From Trichocoleus sp. FACHB-46 (GTDB lineage: Bacteria; Cyanobacteriota; Cyanobacteriia; FACHB-46), in assembly GCF_014695385.1 (NCBI RefSeq), contig NZ_JACJOD010000006.1, forward strand, positions 124,001 through 188,000: a stretch of DNA of 64,000 nt. The letters are read 5' to 3'. The position numbers were made by a program, and so were the translations under genes. Below the pieces are notes generated by a model, which was given only the letters and a program-made list of their open reading frames with translations, searched no databases and was not told the DNA's origin. This document shows positions 62,693 to 64,000 of the stretch, in pieces; position 1 is the stretch's first letter, and the number at the start of each line of letters is the position of its first letter.

Positions 62693-64000
62693 ATGTATAA
62701 GCACTTTAAAGTTCTTGGATTTAAGTTTGTTGTTTCCCTAGAAACTCTGCTGATCCTGGCGATCGCGATTGGTGTTTTGCTCCGCTTGATTAACTTAGAT
62801 AACCGCGAGTTTTGGTACGACGAAGTCTTGTCACTGCTTTTGTCAACCGGGCAAAAAACTGCTTATCGTGGGCCCAAGGATTTACCTGTTGTCTTAGCCC
62901 AATACACTCCTTTACTGGACTTACCACCAGAAGCTACAGTCAAGGATGTTGTGAAAACAGTGGTCAACCTCCTGAAAGGTCTTGCAGGCGGAGAGCCCCA
63001 TCCCCCCCTCTTTTTCCTGGCGCAACATCTGTGGCTACGTTTGTTTGGTAATGGAGTGGCAGCAGTGCGAAGCTTGGGGGCCTTACTCAGCGTGGGAGCG
63101 ATCGCCAGTTCCTATGGTTTAGGACGAGTGCTGTTAGGCCATCGTGGTGGCTTGCTCCTGGCGGCACTCCTAGCGACTAATCCTTTTTATCTCTTCCACT
63201 CCCTTAACGTGCGGATGTATGGTCCGCTAGTGCTTTGGGCCGTGCTAAGTGCCTGGGCTCTGCTAGAAATCATTGGTTTCAAGCAGCAGAAAGCCAACGA
63301 TGTTCAACAAAAAGGCCAAAAGACCCAAGAAATTCTTTGGAGCCTCATCTTCATTGGTTCTGTAACGGCTGGACTGATGACGTTTTACCTTTTTGCCTAC
63401 TGGGTAGTAGCTCTGGCGGTCGTGGTGCTCTATTTAGACTGGCGGCGATGGTGGCATCATGGGCTGCGCTTTGGAGCAAGTGTGTTGTTGACTGTTCCTT
63501 GGGTGCTGTGGGGGACTAAACAACAACTCCGGAATGCAGACTTAGGGCGCTTTGATGCTCCAGCGGGCTTTTTAGGAGCTACGATCGCCCATTTAGGAGA
63601 TGTTGTTAATACCCTAGGCACGCATCTGCTCTTGGGAGACTGGGTGACTAGCCTGCCACAAACCATCATCACAACTGCGGGTGTAGCCGTGATCGGGCTA
63701 CTGTTGGTCGCAGTGCCCAGGCTCTGGAAGCAGAGTGAACGGCGAACCTTGGGAGTCGCTTTGATTTTAGGAATTTTCCCCTTACTGCTAGCCCTGGGTT
63801 TGGACGTTGTCACAGGTAAGTTTACTTTGGGGTTTGGTTGGGGAAGGAGTATGATTGTCATCCTGCCCGGATGTTTACTGTTGCTCGCAGTGGGCTTGGA
63901 ACAGGCATTTGTGAGCTGGCGTCAATCGGTAGCTGCGGCTGTTTTGCTGTTGTATATCGGCATTAATGTTGGCGACTTTACCCTCAGACCGCGCTCGATG
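62693..64000 (+). CDS. GT39/PMT-like glycosyltransferase, 3' end outside window
   Basis: An open frame of exactly 436 codons from the ATG at 62693 to the window edge without a stop. It starts MYKHFKVLGFKFVVSLETLL. The first loop has NREFWYDEVLSLLLSTG, with the acidic pair of ArnT/PMT enzymes. EPHPPLFFLAQHLWLRLFG and RSLGALLSVGAIASSYGLGR are the next conserved steps. It would transfer a sugar from a lipid carrier at the outer face. Tight spacing to the 61057 gene makes an operon likely. Confidence 0.82.
   Translation, partial: MYKHFKVLGFKFVVSLETLLILAIAIGVLLRLINLDNREFWYDEVLSLLLSTGQKTAYRGPKDLPVVLAQYTPLLDLPPEATVKDVVKTVVNLLKGLAGGEPHPPLFFLAQHLWLRLFGNGVAAVRSLGALLSVGAIASSYGLGRVLLGHRGGLLLAALLATNPFYLFHSLNVRMYGPLVLWAVLSAWALLEIIGFKQQKANDVQQKGQKTQEILWSLIFIGSVTAGLMTFYLFAYWVVALAVVVLYLDWRRWWHHGLRFGASVLLTVPWVLWGTKQQLRNADLGRFDAPAGFLGATIAHLGDVVNTLGTHLLLGDWVTSLPQTIITTAGVAVIGLLLVAVPRLWKQSERRTLGVALILGIFPLLLALGLDVVTGKFTLGFGWGRSMIVILPGCLLLLAVGLEQAFVSWRQSVAAAVLLLYIGINVGDFTLRPRSM

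Overview
The window is chromosomal DNA of a cyanobacterium, most likely a filamentous Leptolyngbya-like species. HIP1 octamers (GCGATCGC) are scattered throughout. Several products are typical of oxygenic phototrophs: ferredoxin-dependent sulfite reductase, the carotenoid isomerase CrtH, the NDH-1 assembly factor CRR7, DUF2854, a SynEtr1-type ethylene-receptor kinase and a 2-oxoglutarate decarboxylase/SSADH pair. I see no rRNA, tRNA, CRISPR array, phage or insertion sequence. The strain name cannot be read from the sequence.

1-35 kb is mostly ordinary housekeeping in short transcription units: the 3' part of ilvC, a MacB-like ABC exporter, msrB, two alpha/beta hydrolases, a VOC protein, rsmE with a TPR gene, an ethylene-receptor-like histidine kinase followed by a REC-PAS-kinase hybrid, a BON protein, sir (with a ribbon-helix-helix-like tail), an outer-membrane barrel, a lipid kinase, crr7, a response regulator, ppk1, sodB, crtH, upp, a YggT gene, aroE, marC and an unusual FHA-flavoprotein gene behind an FHA-zinc-ribbon gene. 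Between crtH and upp a complete non-coding gene is legible on the minus strand: a Fur-box-like palindrome over a TTGACA-17-TATATT promoter, about 69 nt of RNA and an intrinsic terminator. It fits the iron-stress sRNA IsaR1. Its 5' region can pair with the sodB ribosome-binding site about 2 kb away, matching the known IsaR1-sodB relationship.

35-39 kb carries the 2-oxoglutarate decarboxylase and succinate-semialdehyde dehydrogenase genes, which together close the cyanobacterial TCA cycle. Beside them is a small gene behind a perfect SyCRP1 (cAMP receptor) site.

40-60 kb is a block of twelve co-oriented minus-strand genes. Its 5' part (fatty acyl-AMP ligase, acyl-CoA-dehydrogenase-like flavoprotein, acyl carrier protein, MBOAT O-acyltransferase, DltD/AlgX-like SGNH protein) has the logic of the Dlt D-alanylation system, but with a fatty acid that is probably oxidised while on the carrier. 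Behind it lie a type II NADH dehydrogenase, an HTTM-DCC protein, a GT2 glycosyltransferase, two GT-C-like membrane proteins, a GH116 beta-glucosidase and a large zinc metalloprotease. I read the block as a possible pathway for an acylated glycolipid or envelope glycan. This is the best candidate for an undescribed system. Beyond a 1-kb gap, 61-64 kb has two more GT-C-like genes on the plus strand, the last running off the window.

A two-hairpin repeat of about 60 bp occurs four times between genes (453, 3042, 13557, 29531).
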